A stretch of DNA of 64,000 nt from Roseococcus thiosulfatophilus. Lineage in GTDB: Bacteria > Pseudomonadota > Alphaproteobacteria > Acetobacterales > Acetobacteraceae. The position numbers and the translations under genes are program-made. The notes beneath the pieces were generated by a model, which saw only the letters and a list, made by a program, of their open reading frames with translations, searched no databases and was not told the DNA's origin. This document shows, piece after piece, positions 1 to 8,612 of the stretch. The stretch's first letter is position 1; each line of letters begins with the position of its first letter. Location of the stretch: contig NZ_JAFFQY010000062.1 in assembly GCF_017311575.1 (NCBI RefSeq), positions 124,001 through 188,000 of the forward strand, written 5' to 3'.

Positions 1-81
1 GGCGAAGCCCAGCGCCACGCTGCGCCCGATGCCCTTGGACCCACCACAGACCACCACGCGCTTGCCGCTGAAATCGAACAT
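1..81 (-). CDS. Short-chain dehydrogenase/reductase, N-terminal fragment (cut by window edge)
   Basis: The first 27 residues of a protein read leftward out of the window from an ATG at 81-79. The peptide begins MFDFSGKRVVVCGGSKGIG; its G-G-S-K-G-I-G (residues 13-19) is the glycine-rich NAD(P)-binding turn of the SDR family, preceded by the usual beta-strand. This marks an SDR oxidoreductase, but the catalytic Tyr-x-x-x-Lys and everything that would set substrate lie outside the window. It is divergent from the ABC-F gene starting at 203, with about 120 bases between them for both promoters. The family call is firm for so short a piece because the motif is so characteristic; the reaction cannot be named. 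Confidence 0.75.
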   Translation of the reverse strand, partial: MFDFSGKRVVVCGGSKGIGRSVALGFA

Positions 82-202
82 CCCTGCCTCCCTGCCGGTG
101 CTGCCCGCACGCTCCGGCCATGGCGGCGACGCGTCAAGGCGGGTGCGCGGGGGAGGCACGCCCGGCCTTGACGGAACGCGCCCTGGGCCGCACCCCTCCG
201 GC

Positions 203-2008
203 ATGGCTGCACCTCCACTTCTGACGCTCGATGGCGTGCGTTTCACCCTGGGCAACACCCCCCTGCTGCAAGGGGCCGCGCTGGTGGTCTCGCCCGGCGA
301 GCGGCTGGCTTTGGTGGGGCGCAATGGCAGCGGCAAGTCCACCCTGCTGCGGATCGCGGCTGGCGAGCTGGAGCCGGAGGGGGGCACGCGCTTCCTCCAG
401 CCCGGCACCACGCTGCGCTATCTGCCGCAGGAGCCGGATCTGTCGGGCCATGCCACGGTGCTGGACTATGCGCTCTCGGGCCTGGGGCCCGCCGATGATC
501 CCTATCGTGCCCGCGCCCTGCTGGAACGGCTGGGGCTGACCGGCGCGGAGGACCCGGCGCGGCTTTCGGGCGGCGAGGCGCGGCGTGCGGCCCTGGCCCG
601 CGCTTTGGCGCCCGAACCCGACATCCTGCTGCTGGACGAGCCCACCAACCATCTCGACCTGCCCGCCATCGAATGGCTGGAGGAGGAGATCGCCTCCCTG
701 CGCGGCGCGCTGGTACTGATCAGCCATGACCGGCGCTTCCTCACGCGGCTCTCGCGCGCGACGCTCTGGCTGGATCGCGGCGTGACGCGCCGCCTCGACC
801 GCGGCTTCGGCGAGTTCGAGGCCTGGCGCGCCGAGACGCTGGAGCAGGAGGAGCGCGAGGCCCACAAGCTCGGCCGCCAGATCGCGCGCGAGGAACATTG
901 GATGCGCTATGGCGTGACGGCGCGCCGCAAGCGCAATGTCCGCCGCGTGGCGGAACTGGCCGCGCTGCGCGAGGCCAGGCGCACCCGCGTGAAGCCCGTG
1001 GGCCAGGTGCGGATGGAAGCGGCCGAGGCCGCGCCCTCCGGCGCGCTGGTCATGGCGGCCGAGGACATCACCAAGGCCTGGGGCGAGCGCGTGGTGGTCC
1101 GCAACTTCTCCACCCGCATCCTGAAGGGCGACCGGGTGGGCGTGGTCGGCCCCAATGGCGCGGGCAAGACCACGCTGCTGAACATGCTGACGGGCAAGCT
1201 GGCGCCTGATTCCGGCCAGGTGAAGCTCGGCGCCAACATCGCGATGGCGAGCCTCGACCAGATGCGCGCGGCCCTCGACCCCGACGCCACGCTCGCGGAC
1301 ACGCTGACGGAAGGCCGCGGCGACCAGGTCTGGGTGGGCGGGCAGCCGCGGCATGTGGTGGGCTACATGCAGGATTTCCTCTTCGTGCCGCAGCAGGCGC
1401 GCACGCCGGTGGGGAAGCTCTCGGGCGGCGAGCGCGGGCGCCTGCTGCTGGCGCGCGCGCTGGCGGCCCCCTCCAACCTGCTGGTGCTGGACGAGCCCAC
1501 CAACGACCTGGACCTGGAGACGCTGGACCTGCTGGAGGAAATGCTGGGCGACTATGGCGGCACCGTCCTGGTGGTCAGCCATGACCGCGACTTCCTGGAC
1601 CGCGTCTGCACCAGCGTCATCATGAGCGAGGGCGAGGGGCGCTGGCAGGAATACGCCGGCGGCTACACCGACATGCTGGCCCAGCGCGGCGCGGGTGTCG
1701 CGGCACGCGAGGTGGCGCGGGCGCCGCGCGCGGCACCTGTGGCCACGAAGCCCGCCACGGCCGCGCCCGCGAAAAAGCTCTCCTTCAAGGAGCAGCACGC
1801 GCTGAACACCCTGCCCGCCACCATGGAGAAGCTCGGCGCCGAGATCACGGTGCTGCGGAACTGGCTGGCCGACCCCGACCTCTACAGCCGCGACCCCAAG
1901 GGCTTCGCCGCCCGCACGGCCGCCCTGGCGGAGCGCGAGGCCGCACTGGCCGCGGCCGAGGAGGAATGGCTGCGCCTCGAGATGCTGCGGGAGGAGCTGG
2001 AGGGGTAG
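203..2008 (+). CDS. uup: ABC-F family ATPase, Uup type
   Basis: A soluble tandem ATPase with no membrane segments; 601 aa from the ATG at 203. Two ABC domains are visible: Walker A GRNGSGKST near residue 39 and GPNGAGKTT near 316; signatures LSGGEARRA and LSGGERGRL; Walker B motifs ending DEPTNHLD and DEPTNDLD. The basic inter-domain linker (REEHWMRYGVTARRKRN) is typical of ABC-F proteins, which act on the ribosome. The last 80 residues form a charged helical extension (LSFKEQHALNTLP onward) matching the Uup C-terminal domain, which binds nucleic acid in the E. coli protein. The frame stays open upstream to 29, but those 58 residues are low-complexity and the ABC domain begins right after 203. 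Uup is linked to precise transposon excision and ribosome function; the exact role here is inferred. Confidence 0.9.
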   Translation: MAAPPLLTLDGVRFTLGNTPLLQGAALVVSPGERLALVGRNGSGKSTLLRIAAGELEPEGGTRFLQPGTTLRYLPQEPDLSGHATVLDYALSGLGPADDPYRARALLERLGLTGAEDPARLSGGEARRAALARALAPEPDILLLDEPTNHLDLPAIEWLEEEIASLRGALVLISHDRRFLTRLSRATLWLDRGVTRRLDRGFGEFEAWRAETLEQEEREAHKLGRQIAREEHWMRYGVTARRKRNVRRVAELAALREARRTRVKPVGQVRMEAAEAAPSGALVMAAEDITKAWGERVVVRNFSTRILKGDRVGVVGPNGAGKTTLLNMLTGKLAPDSGQVKLGANIAMASLDQMRAALDPDATLADTLTEGRGDQVWVGGQPRHVVGYMQDFLFVPQQARTPVGKLSGGERGRLLLARALAAPSNLLVLDEPTNDLDLETLDLLEEMLGDYGGTVLVVSHDRDFLDRVCTSVIMSEGEGRWQEYAGGYTDMLAQRGAGVAAREVARAPRAAPVATKPATAAPAKKLSFKEQHALNTLPATMEKLGAEITVLRNWLADPDLYSRDPKGFAARTAALAEREAALAAAEEEWLRLEMLREELEG

Positions 2009-2057
2009 CGGACCTTCCCGAAACCACGTCCGGGTGTCCCGCCAGGCCGCCCCCGCC

Positions 2058-3653
2058 TCACCACACCGTGTCGAACATGGCGCCTTGCGGCAGGGTGCGG
2101 AAGAAGGAGTTGTCGGTCATCTGCAGCGCCGCATGGGCCATGAATTCGTGCCGCTTGCCCGTGCCGCTGTCGAGCCACCAGGTGATGGTCTTCAGCTCCT
2201 GCTCCCCCAGCGGCCGGCCGGTGATCTGCTGAAAGAATTGCTGGGCGAATTCCTGGTTGCCCATATGGCCCCAGCGCGCCGCGAAATCGGGGTGCTGCGC
2301 GATCTGCCAGGACAGGCCGAAGAGGTCGAAGCTCCCGCCTCGCCAGGCGGACCACCATTGCCAGACATGCGGATTGGGCGGCCAGCCGGCGGCCGTGCTG
2401 ATGAGCCCGGTGATTTCTTCCATATGCGCGCGCGGCACATAGAAACCCTGGTAGGCGGCCCCCTTGAAGTCGTTGAACGCGGAACGCCAGTTCATGATGG
2501 TGCCGACGAACTCGATGCGGTTGGTGGCCCCGGAATCCAGCCGCCCGGCATGCCAGGATAGCGTGCTGGAGGGCACGGCGTAGTCCACGGCATTGGCGTA
2601 GATGTGCTCCACAAACTGCCGGTTGGTCATGGAGGCGAAGAAGGAGGATTGCGGGCTGTAGTTCAGCGCCCAGTCCAGCACATTCCGCTCGGTGGCGCCC
2701 CAGGCGGACACCCGGTCGTGGAAGTAGCGCATTTCCCACAGGCTGGGGCTGCGGTCGAACACCGTCTGGAAGGCGAGCCAGAGCCGCCCCGCGATGCCGG
2801 TTTCCGTGAAGTCCACGAAGCCCGAGGTGAAGTCGATGTACTTCGTGGCCTTGAACCAGACCGTATCGCCGTTGACGGTGTCCACCCGCATCAGATCCGC
2901 CGCGCGCGAGACGGAGGCGATGCTCCATGGCGCGTGGTAGGTGCCCACATGGTCCACCGAGGTGTGATAGAAGCCCTTCCTCACTTCGCCGGGCGCCATG
3001 ACGTCGATCGGGGTCGTGCTCGCACCCGGATTGGGCAGCACGGCGATGTCGAGCCTGAAGCCCGCGGATTGCCGCCCGTCCGACACGGTCAGGAAGATGG
3101 GAAACTGGGGGCCGTCCGTCAGGTCGAGCTGGACGCCGGGCCTGAGCCGCAACTCATTGCCCACCATCATGAACTGCCAGGAATATTCCTCGCTGAGGTG
3201 GAAGGTGTGGCCGCCGGCGGGGGTGTCCGGGTCCTGGACCTGCAGCCGGCCGATGGTGGCGCCCTTCACATCGGCCCGGACGCTGCCCCCGGAGGAGAAG
3301 CTCAGCGCCTGGGGCGGCGTGTCGTCAATGTCGAGGACATTGACGGTGAAGGTGGCCGTGCTTCGCGCCCGCGTGCCGTCGGACATGAAGAAATCCAGGT
3401 GGAAGTCCACGACCGGCGCCTGGCCTGCCCTGGTGAACCATTCATAGTCCAGGCGTGCCATCGGCGTGATGAAGATGAGGCCCGTGACGGGGTTGAGGTT
3501 GGCGTGGAAGAAGTTTCCGCCGAAGCCGCCCACCTCCACGAAGCGCACCTGCCCCGGGTCGGACAGCAGCTGCAGAACCCCCATCCATTCCCAAGGCGCG
3601 GCATTTTCCACTATCGAAACGGGCGGGCTTCCTGCCGTCGCCAAAAGTCGCAT
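2058..3653 (-). CDS. Cadherin-like protein with three DUF4214-like repeats, probable surface protein
   Basis: 531 aa from an ATG at 3653 preceded by GGGGGA at good spacing; a TTG at 3668 is the alternative. Residues about 1-190 look like cadherin-type beta-sandwiches: IVENAAPW near the start, then FTVNVLDIDDTPP and a second unit with DPDTPAGGHTF and FLTVSDG. From about 290 there are three copies of a helical unit resembling DUF4214, the domain common in secreted alphaproteobacterial RTX and S-layer-like proteins: near 290-335 (FQTVFDRSPSLWEMRYFHD), 344-388 (FVEHIYANAVDYAVP, HAGRLDSG) and 464-508 (FAQQFFQQITGRP, WWLDSG). No signal peptide is visible, which fits a type I secretion substrate, but no secretion genes are present. 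It is the last minus-strand gene after the glycan cluster, so it may be surface-displayed or glycosylated; that is inference. Confidence 0.6.
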   Translation of the reverse strand: MRLLATAGSPPVSIVENAAPWEWMGVLQLLSDPGQVRFVEVGGFGGNFFHANLNPVTGLIFITPMARLDYEWFTRAGQAPVVDFHLDFFMSDGTRARSTATFTVNVLDIDDTPPQALSFSSGGSVRADVKGATIGRLQVQDPDTPAGGHTFHLSEEYSWQFMMVGNELRLRPGVQLDLTDGPQFPIFLTVSDGRQSAGFRLDIAVLPNPGASTTPIDVMAPGEVRKGFYHTSVDHVGTYHAPWSIASVSRAADLMRVDTVNGDTVWFKATKYIDFTSGFVDFTETGIAGRLWLAFQTVFDRSPSLWEMRYFHDRVSAWGATERNVLDWALNYSPQSSFFASMTNRQFVEHIYANAVDYAVPSSTLSWHAGRLDSGATNRIEFVGTIMNWRSAFNDFKGAAYQGFYVPRAHMEEITGLISTAAGWPPNPHVWQWWSAWRGGSFDLFGLSWQIAQHPDFAARWGHMGNQEFAQQFFQQITGRPLGEQELKTITWWLDSGTGKRHEFMAHAALQMTDNSFFRTLPQGAMFDTVW

Positions 3654-3732
3654 GCGCGGATCCCCCAATGATCAGCGCCGCGGCTATGCACCCCTTCTGG
3701 TTAACATCCGCTTGTCAGGTCTGCCGGATACC

Positions 3733-4815
3733 CTACTCGCGCGCCCCCTCCGCATCGGGCGAGAACCAGCCGCGCATCCGGCGCAGCGGCCGCGTCAGGC
3801 GCCAACTTCTCGATTGCTCGATCAGCGCGAGGCGTTCCCGCGTGAGGGTATGTTCCGCCTCGAGCTCCGCCATGCGCGCGACCTGCTGCGCGAGGGCGCC
3901 GGCCTCGACCTCCTTCGCGGCGAGCCGTGCCGTGACCGCGGCCAGTTCCTCGGCCATGCGCTGTCGCTCCTGGGCATGTCGGGCCTTCATCCCCGAGCCG
4001 GCTTCCTCCACGCCGGCCAGCGCGGCATGGGCCTCGCGCAGGGAGGCCTCCAACCGCGTGGCGCGCTCGCACGCCTCGGCATGACGCGCCTTCATGTCCT
4101 CGCCGGCCTTTTCCGCGCCGGTCAGGGCGGCATGCGCCTCGCGCAGCGATTCCTCGATCAGCGCGGCGCGCCGGCCTTCGGCCGCGAGGAGGGCGATGTC
4201 CTCCGTCTCGGCCGTCGGATTGATCAGGCCTTCCTGGCCCAGGCGGCGCACATTCGTGGCATCGGGGAAGGCGTCGAGCAGGAAACGCCCGGGGGTCACC
4301 GGCTCGGCCGATTTTTGGAACACCATGACCAGGTCGTTCCACACGTCATTCCGCCGGCGCAGGGTGCCGCTCTCGACCAGCCGCATGGGCTGCCCCGCCC
4401 GCAGCGCCCACCGCGCGAGGGCAAGCCCGGCATCGGGATAGAAGCGCCAATTGTCATGCGGGTAGGCGTGGTAGGGCCCATTGGAGGGCACGTCGAGGAA
4501 GACGTAGCCCCCGGGCCGGGTGACCCGCGCGATCTCGAGGAAGGTGTCCCAGAAGGCCGCGTCGTGCTCCAGGCAGGACACGCTCACGCAGGCGTCGAAA
4601 CTGTCCGCCTCGAAGGGGTAGGTCGTGCCTTCCAGCACCACATCCACCCCCGGCCCGGGCTCCAGGTCGAGGCCCACATAATCCGCGTCCTTGGGGGCAA
4701 GGCTTCGCAGGCTGCCATTTACGTTCATGGAGCCGACGTCCAGGATACGCGGCCGCGCACCCGCGACATAGGCCTCGAAGAAGGCGGCACCTGCGGCCAT
4801 CGCGGTGTCGTGCAT
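3733..4815 (-). CDS. SAM-dependent methyltransferase with duplicated C-terminal coiled coil
   Basis: 360 aa from the ATG at 4815, chosen because GGAG lies six bases upstream; an in-frame ATG at 4851 has no such site. The N-terminal half is a class I methyltransferase: motif I-like ILDVGSMNVNG near residue 24, an acidic turn after VGLDLEPG, VSCLEHD near 78, and RPGGYVFLDVPSNGPYH. The C-terminal half is a long charged coiled coil containing a 35-residue tandem duplication: SLREAHAALTGAEKAGEDMK and SLREAHAALAGVEEAGSGMK, exactly five heptads apart. The protein ends with SRSWRLTRPLRRM, a tail also found on the enzyme at 5850-8612. It sits at the promoter-distal end of the wzm-wzt glycan operon, so a role in methylating or capping the exported polymer is likely but not shown. 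Confidence 0.75.
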   Translation of the reverse strand: MHDTAMAAGAAFFEAYVAGARPRILDVGSMNVNGSLRSLAPKDADYVGLDLEPGPGVDVVLEGTTYPFEADSFDACVSVSCLEHDAAFWDTFLEIARVTRPGGYVFLDVPSNGPYHAYPHDNWRFYPDAGLALARWALRAGQPMRLVESGTLRRRNDVWNDLVMVFQKSAEPVTPGRFLLDAFPDATNVRRLGQEGLINPTAETEDIALLAAEGRRAALIEESLREAHAALTGAEKAGEDMKARHAEACERATRLEASLREAHAALAGVEEAGSGMKARHAQERQRMAEELAAVTARLAAKEVEAGALAQQVARMAELEAEHTLTRERLALIEQSRSWRLTRPLRRMRGWFSPDAEGARE

Positions 4816-4914
4816 GGGTGTTTCTCCAGTTCCGGTCTGGCGCCGGGCCATCGCCCGACACCGGACTGCAAGTCAGTACATCGAAGGGCGCCGATCCCGC
4901 ACCGGGATCGGGCG

Positions 4915-5847
4915 TCAGGCCAGAAGCCCCGCCACGGCCTCGCCATCCTCGTGCAGAGTCGGGTCCTGCCAGGCCCCCAGTGGAAGCCCGGTCTGCTCGG
5001 CCAGCAGGCGCCGCACGCCCATGGCCTTGCGGTCCTGCTCGTCCTGCCAGGTCCAGGGCGTGCTTGCGGCCTCCCGCAGCACCGCCCGCATCATCCCCTC
5101 GTTCCAAGGCGTAGCGATCTGCGAGATGCGTCCCGGGAAGCCCATGGCGGCGGTGGAGAGCGGCTCCGTCACCACGCGGCAGCCGCAGGCGGCGGCCAGG
5201 TAGAGGCGCGGCTCCTGCGCGGCCACGCCATCGGCATGCACGTTCAGCACGATGCGGCTGCGCCGGAACAGCGTGGCGAGATGCGGGCCCGACACGCCGT
5301 GCGCCACCCAGAGGAAGCGCAACGAGGCGCTGCGGAGGAAATCCAGCACCTCGATGCGGTGCGGCGTGGCCTTGCCCACGAAGCACACGTCCACCGGGCG
5401 CTCCGCCCCGGGCTCACCCGGGTGGAACTGCGCGGTGTCGAGCGGCAGCGGGTGGTAGGCCGTGATGGGCCAGCCCAGGTGGCGCACCGTCTCGGCCCTG
5501 CCCGCATCGTAGTAGATGCAGCGGTGATAGGCGTGCCAGGCCATGCCCTCATAGACCTTGAGGCGCAGCGCGCTCTCGGCCGTCATCTGCATCCGGCCGT
5601 CCCGGATGGCAGGCAGCGGTTCGGTCAGGAAGGCGATCCGCTGGCCCGGGACCCGGTCCAGGTAGCGCGCGGGATAGAGTTCCGGCCGGTAGAACAGCGT
5701 CACGTCCGGGCGCCAGTTCCGCAGCACCATCAGCCAGGAATAGTCGCCCTCGAACACGTCCAGGCAGAGCACGTCAGGGTCGTGCTGCCAGCCTTCGGGA
5801 TAATGGTTCGCGAACCAGGTGCGCGCACCGACGACGGCGATCCGCAT
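4915..5847 (-). CDS. Glycosyltransferase, CgeB/GT4-like
   Basis: 310 aa, starting two bases after the stop codon of the upstream glycosyltransferase/methyltransferase, so surely co-transcribed and probably translationally coupled. It opens with a Rossmann-like strand (MRIAVVGARTWFANHY), and the best family signal is near residues 205-230: VLNVHADGVAAQEPRLYLAA followed by CGCRVVTEPL. That glutamate and glycine-rich turn are typical of the C-terminal nucleotide-sugar domain in CgeB-like and GT-B glycosyltransferases. Donor and acceptor cannot be read from the sequence. At 310 aa it is shorter than most GT-B enzymes (350-400), as in other spore-coat/CgeB-like members. It probably builds the glycan exported by the Wzm/Wzt pair. 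Confidence 0.7.
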   Translation of the reverse strand: MRIAVVGARTWFANHYPEGWQHDPDVLCLDVFEGDYSWLMVLRNWRPDVTLFYRPELYPARYLDRVPGQRIAFLTEPLPAIRDGRMQMTAESALRLKVYEGMAWHAYHRCIYYDAGRAETVRHLGWPITAYHPLPLDTAQFHPGEPGAERPVDVCFVGKATPHRIEVLDFLRSASLRFLWVAHGVSGPHLATLFRRSRIVLNVHADGVAAQEPRLYLAAACGCRVVTEPLSTAAMGFPGRISQIATPWNEGMMRAVLREAASTPWTWQDEQDRKAMGVRRLLAEQTGLPLGAWQDPTLHEDGEAVAGLLA

Positions 5848-5849
5848 GG

Positions 5850-8612
5850 TCAGCGGCCCAGCCTCGTCCGCAGGTAGCGCAGCGGCGCCGTCACCCGCCA
5901 GGAGGTGGAGTTGGCGATTGCGTCCAGCATGGCCTTCTGCTGCGCCACCGCGGCCTGCAGCGCCGCGAGTTCGCCGGGCGCGCCGGGCGGCGGGATGGTG
6001 ATCGGACCGGCCTGCACCGCCACCTGCGCCGGCGCGAAGCCCGCCATCCGTTCCTCGATGATCCCGCCGATATCCTCCAGCAGCGCCTGGTAGCCGCGCA
6101 TCGCCCGCGCGTCCTTCATCAGGCGCAGGAAGGGCGCGAAGCGCTCATCCTCATGGCCGAGGAACAGCACGCCCAGGCCATGCGAGTGGTGGAATTCCAT
6201 CGAGGGGAAATGCTGCTTCAACTCGTCCCACAGCCGATGCACCCCGAAGCCGTCGCGGTGCACCGCGATGTCGTGGAACATCACCACGCTGCTGGGCGCC
6301 ATCAGGTGGAACCAGGTGGAGAAGTCCTCCTTGACCGCCTCATAGGTGTGCAGCCCGTCCACGTGCAGGATGTCGATGGAGCCGGGACGGAACGCCTTGC
6401 GCGCCTCGATGAAGTAGCTCCGCATCAGGGTGACATTGCCGAACACGCTGCGGGTGTAATGGTCCAGATCCTCGTAGATGCGGTCCCCGGCGTACTTCCC
6501 GGCGTGCTCGTCGCCCTCCCAGGTATCCACGCCCACGCAGTGCGTGTCCGTGCCATAGGTGCGTGAGGCCGTCGCCGCCGCGATCAGGCTCGCGCCGTAA
6601 TGCACGCCGAGGTCCACATAGGTGCGTGGACGCAAGGCACGGAACAGCGCGAACAGGAAGGGAATGTGTCCCGACCAGGCCGTGAGCGGCATCTTGGTCG
6701 GCAGGTTGAACAGCGGCGCCACCAGCGCCTCGTATTCCTCCGCGAGGGTGCCGGCGAAGAGCGAGGCCAGCATCGGCGCCGCCGCCGCTTCCCGCACCTC
6801 GTCTTGCGGCACGATCACGGCATCGCCGGCGTGGCTGGAGAACAGGACACTTCCATCGGGCCCCAGCACGGAGAAGCTGCGCGCCTCCGCCCGCGTCGGC
6901 CGCGAATCGATCTGGAGCAGCAGGCCGTCGAGCTGGCCCGCGACGGTGCTCGCCGTCTCCGCATAGGCGGAACGCACATAGGGGAAGGTGAAGTCGAGCG
7001 GCCGCGCGGCGGGCGGCCGCTCCGGCCGCGCGGGGTAGGCGAGCGCGATCCCGCGCATCGTCGCGGCGTCCAGCTCACCGCGCGCGGCCTCCCGGTCCAG
7101 CGCGACCCAGTGCACGCCCTGCCCGTCCTGGAGCAGCGTGGTGTCCTGCCGGATGCGGCGCGCGCCCGTGGCCACCTTGAAGCGGAACTGCGCGCGGCTC
7201 TGCACCGGGATGTGCAGCAGGGCCGGCTCCGTGACCGGCGCGATGTCCACCGTCACACCTGGGCGGGCCAGGACCGCGTGGTAGCCCTGGCTGACCGTCC
7301 AGCCTTCCCGCCCCGCGAGCGCCTTGCCCAGCACCACCTTCGTGTATTCGGACGGCGCCTCGGCCTGCAGGAAGGGCCGGGCGAAGATGTTCCCGCCGTC
7401 GAGGTTCTCGGGGCAGACGTGGTGCCAGTGCAGGCTCAGCCCGTCACGGTCCTTGTAGGGGGCCAGGAAGGCTTCCAGCGCCGCGCGGTCCGCGAAGGGC
7501 AGGAATTCGTCGCAATCGAGGAAGAACAGGAAATCGGGCTGCACCGTCTCGAAGATGCGGCGCGCGAAGCCTGTCGCCAGCTCGGCCTGCGGGTAGCCTG
7601 GCGAATGCAGCTGGAGAAGCTCGAACCGGGCATCGCCCCGCGCGGCCACCAGATCCGGGCCGCCATCGGTCGAGCCGTGGTTCAGCAGGACGGCATGGTC
7701 GAAGAAGGTGCCCAGCTGGTCCAGGAAAGGCCCCATGATGGCCGCCTCGTTGCGGAACATGGTGAAGCAGGCGAGGCGCATTTCGGACTCTCCGTTGGAA
7801 CGGGCGCGATGGATGGCGGGGGTAGGCGTGGTGGGCCCTTGTCCGGCAATCGGCAGGTTGAGGTGGTGCAGGGCATCCGTGGGGGCGGTCAGCGGCACGG
7901 TGCGGTGACCGCGCTCGCCCGCGCCCCCGGCATCGAACGGGCCGAAGGCGTCGAGGAAACTCCGCTGGGCGGCTTCCCAGGCCGCCACCTTCGCGGCGGG
8001 GAAGTCCGCCACCGTGGAGTCGTGCAGCAGCACCAGGGCTTCATGGACGCCCACACGCGCGCCGGACTGGGCGGCGCGATAGGTGAAGTCCATGTCGTAG
8101 CCAACGAAGCCGCGATAGGTCTCGGCATCGAAGCCGCCCAAGGCATCGAACAGGGCGCGGCGGCAGGCGATGAAGATGCCGTCGAGCGCCACCGCGCCCT
8201 CCTGCAGGCTGCCGCTCTGCGCGCCGAAAATCTGCAATTCGTAGCTCAGCGGCACGCCGGGCGCGCGCGCCACCACCTGGCCCAGCGTGTGCGGCCGCCC
8301 CGCATCATACCAATTGCCCGACACCATGCGTCGTGTTCCGGCCGCGCCGAACATGTCCACCCGCCCCGCCGCCTCGCGCAGCAGGCGAAGCGGCTCTGGC
8401 GACAGGATCCGGATGTCGTCGTGGCAGAAGACCAGCCAGTCGCAGGCAGGCGCCATGGCCACGCCGCGGTTGTGGCCCTCGCACATGGATTTCGCGTCGG
8501 GCACCCGCACCACCGGCGGCGCATCGGCGCCGAAGGCGTCACGGTGGCCCTGCATGAACCAGTCGAAGCGCCGGTCATCCACGCTGTTCACGATGAAGCA
8601 GAAGCGGGTCAC
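5850..8612 (-). CDS. Three-domain glycosyltransferase / glycosyltransferase / methyltransferase
   Basis: 920 aa. Residues 1-230 form a GT-A glycosyltransferase with an acidic metal site, FCHDDIRI near 64. Residues 231-277 are a low-complexity Pro/Thr linker. From about 278 (MRLACFTMFRNEAAIMGPF) a second GT2-like domain follows, with acidic motif FFLDCDEFLPF. From about 640 a methyltransferase of the CmcI/Methyltransf_24 type follows: TYVDLGVHYGAS, VGVDTWEGD and DILHVDGLHTYEAV. The C-terminus ends in TSWRVTAPLRYLRTRLGR, close to the tail of the 3733-4815 protein. Its ATG overlaps the wzt stop by four bases. An internal ATG at 7781 preceded by GGAGAG suggests that the second GT and methyltransferase were once, or still are, made separately. 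A likely role is adding and methylating the terminal residue of the exported glycan. Confidence 0.8.
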   Translation of the reverse strand: MTRFCFIVNSVDDRRFDWFMQGHRDAFGADAPPVVRVPDAKSMCEGHNRGVAMAPACDWLVFCHDDIRILSPEPLRLLREAAGRVDMFGAAGTRRMVSGNWYDAGRPHTLGQVVARAPGVPLSYELQIFGAQSGSLQEGAVALDGIFIACRRALFDALGGFDAETYRGFVGYDMDFTYRAAQSGARVGVHEALVLLHDSTVADFPAAKVAAWEAAQRSFLDAFGPFDAGGAGERGHRTVPLTAPTDALHHLNLPIAGQGPTTPTPAIHRARSNGESEMRLACFTMFRNEAAIMGPFLDQLGTFFDHAVLLNHGSTDGGPDLVAARGDARFELLQLHSPGYPQAELATGFARRIFETVQPDFLFFLDCDEFLPFADRAALEAFLAPYKDRDGLSLHWHHVCPENLDGGNIFARPFLQAEAPSEYTKVVLGKALAGREGWTVSQGYHAVLARPGVTVDIAPVTEPALLHIPVQSRAQFRFKVATGARRIRQDTTLLQDGQGVHWVALDREAARGELDAATMRGIALAYPARPERPPAARPLDFTFPYVRSAYAETASTVAGQLDGLLLQIDSRPTRAEARSFSVLGPDGSVLFSSHAGDAVIVPQDEVREAAAAPMLASLFAGTLAEEYEALVAPLFNLPTKMPLTAWSGHIPFLFALFRALRPRTYVDLGVHYGASLIAAATASRTYGTDTHCVGVDTWEGDEHAGKYAGDRIYEDLDHYTRSVFGNVTLMRSYFIEARKAFRPGSIDILHVDGLHTYEAVKEDFSTWFHLMAPSSVVMFHDIAVHRDGFGVHRLWDELKQHFPSMEFHHSHGLGVLFLGHEDERFAPFLRLMKDARAMRGYQALLEDIGGIIEERMAGFAPAQVAVQAGPITIPPPGAPGELAALQAAVAQQKAMLDAIANSTSWRVTAPLRYLRTRLGR

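Noticed and set aside
134-1798. A 554-residue open frame on the minus strand opposite uup
   Set aside because: It is the mirror of the uup gene; composition is dominated by His/Arg/Gly/Ala as expected for an antisense frame of GC-rich coding DNA, with no domain.
3466-5877. An 803-residue open frame on the plus strand through the methyltransferase and glycosyltransferase genes
   Set aside because: Antisense shadow of several minus-strand genes with clear domains; low-complexity Arg/His/Gly protein with no motif.
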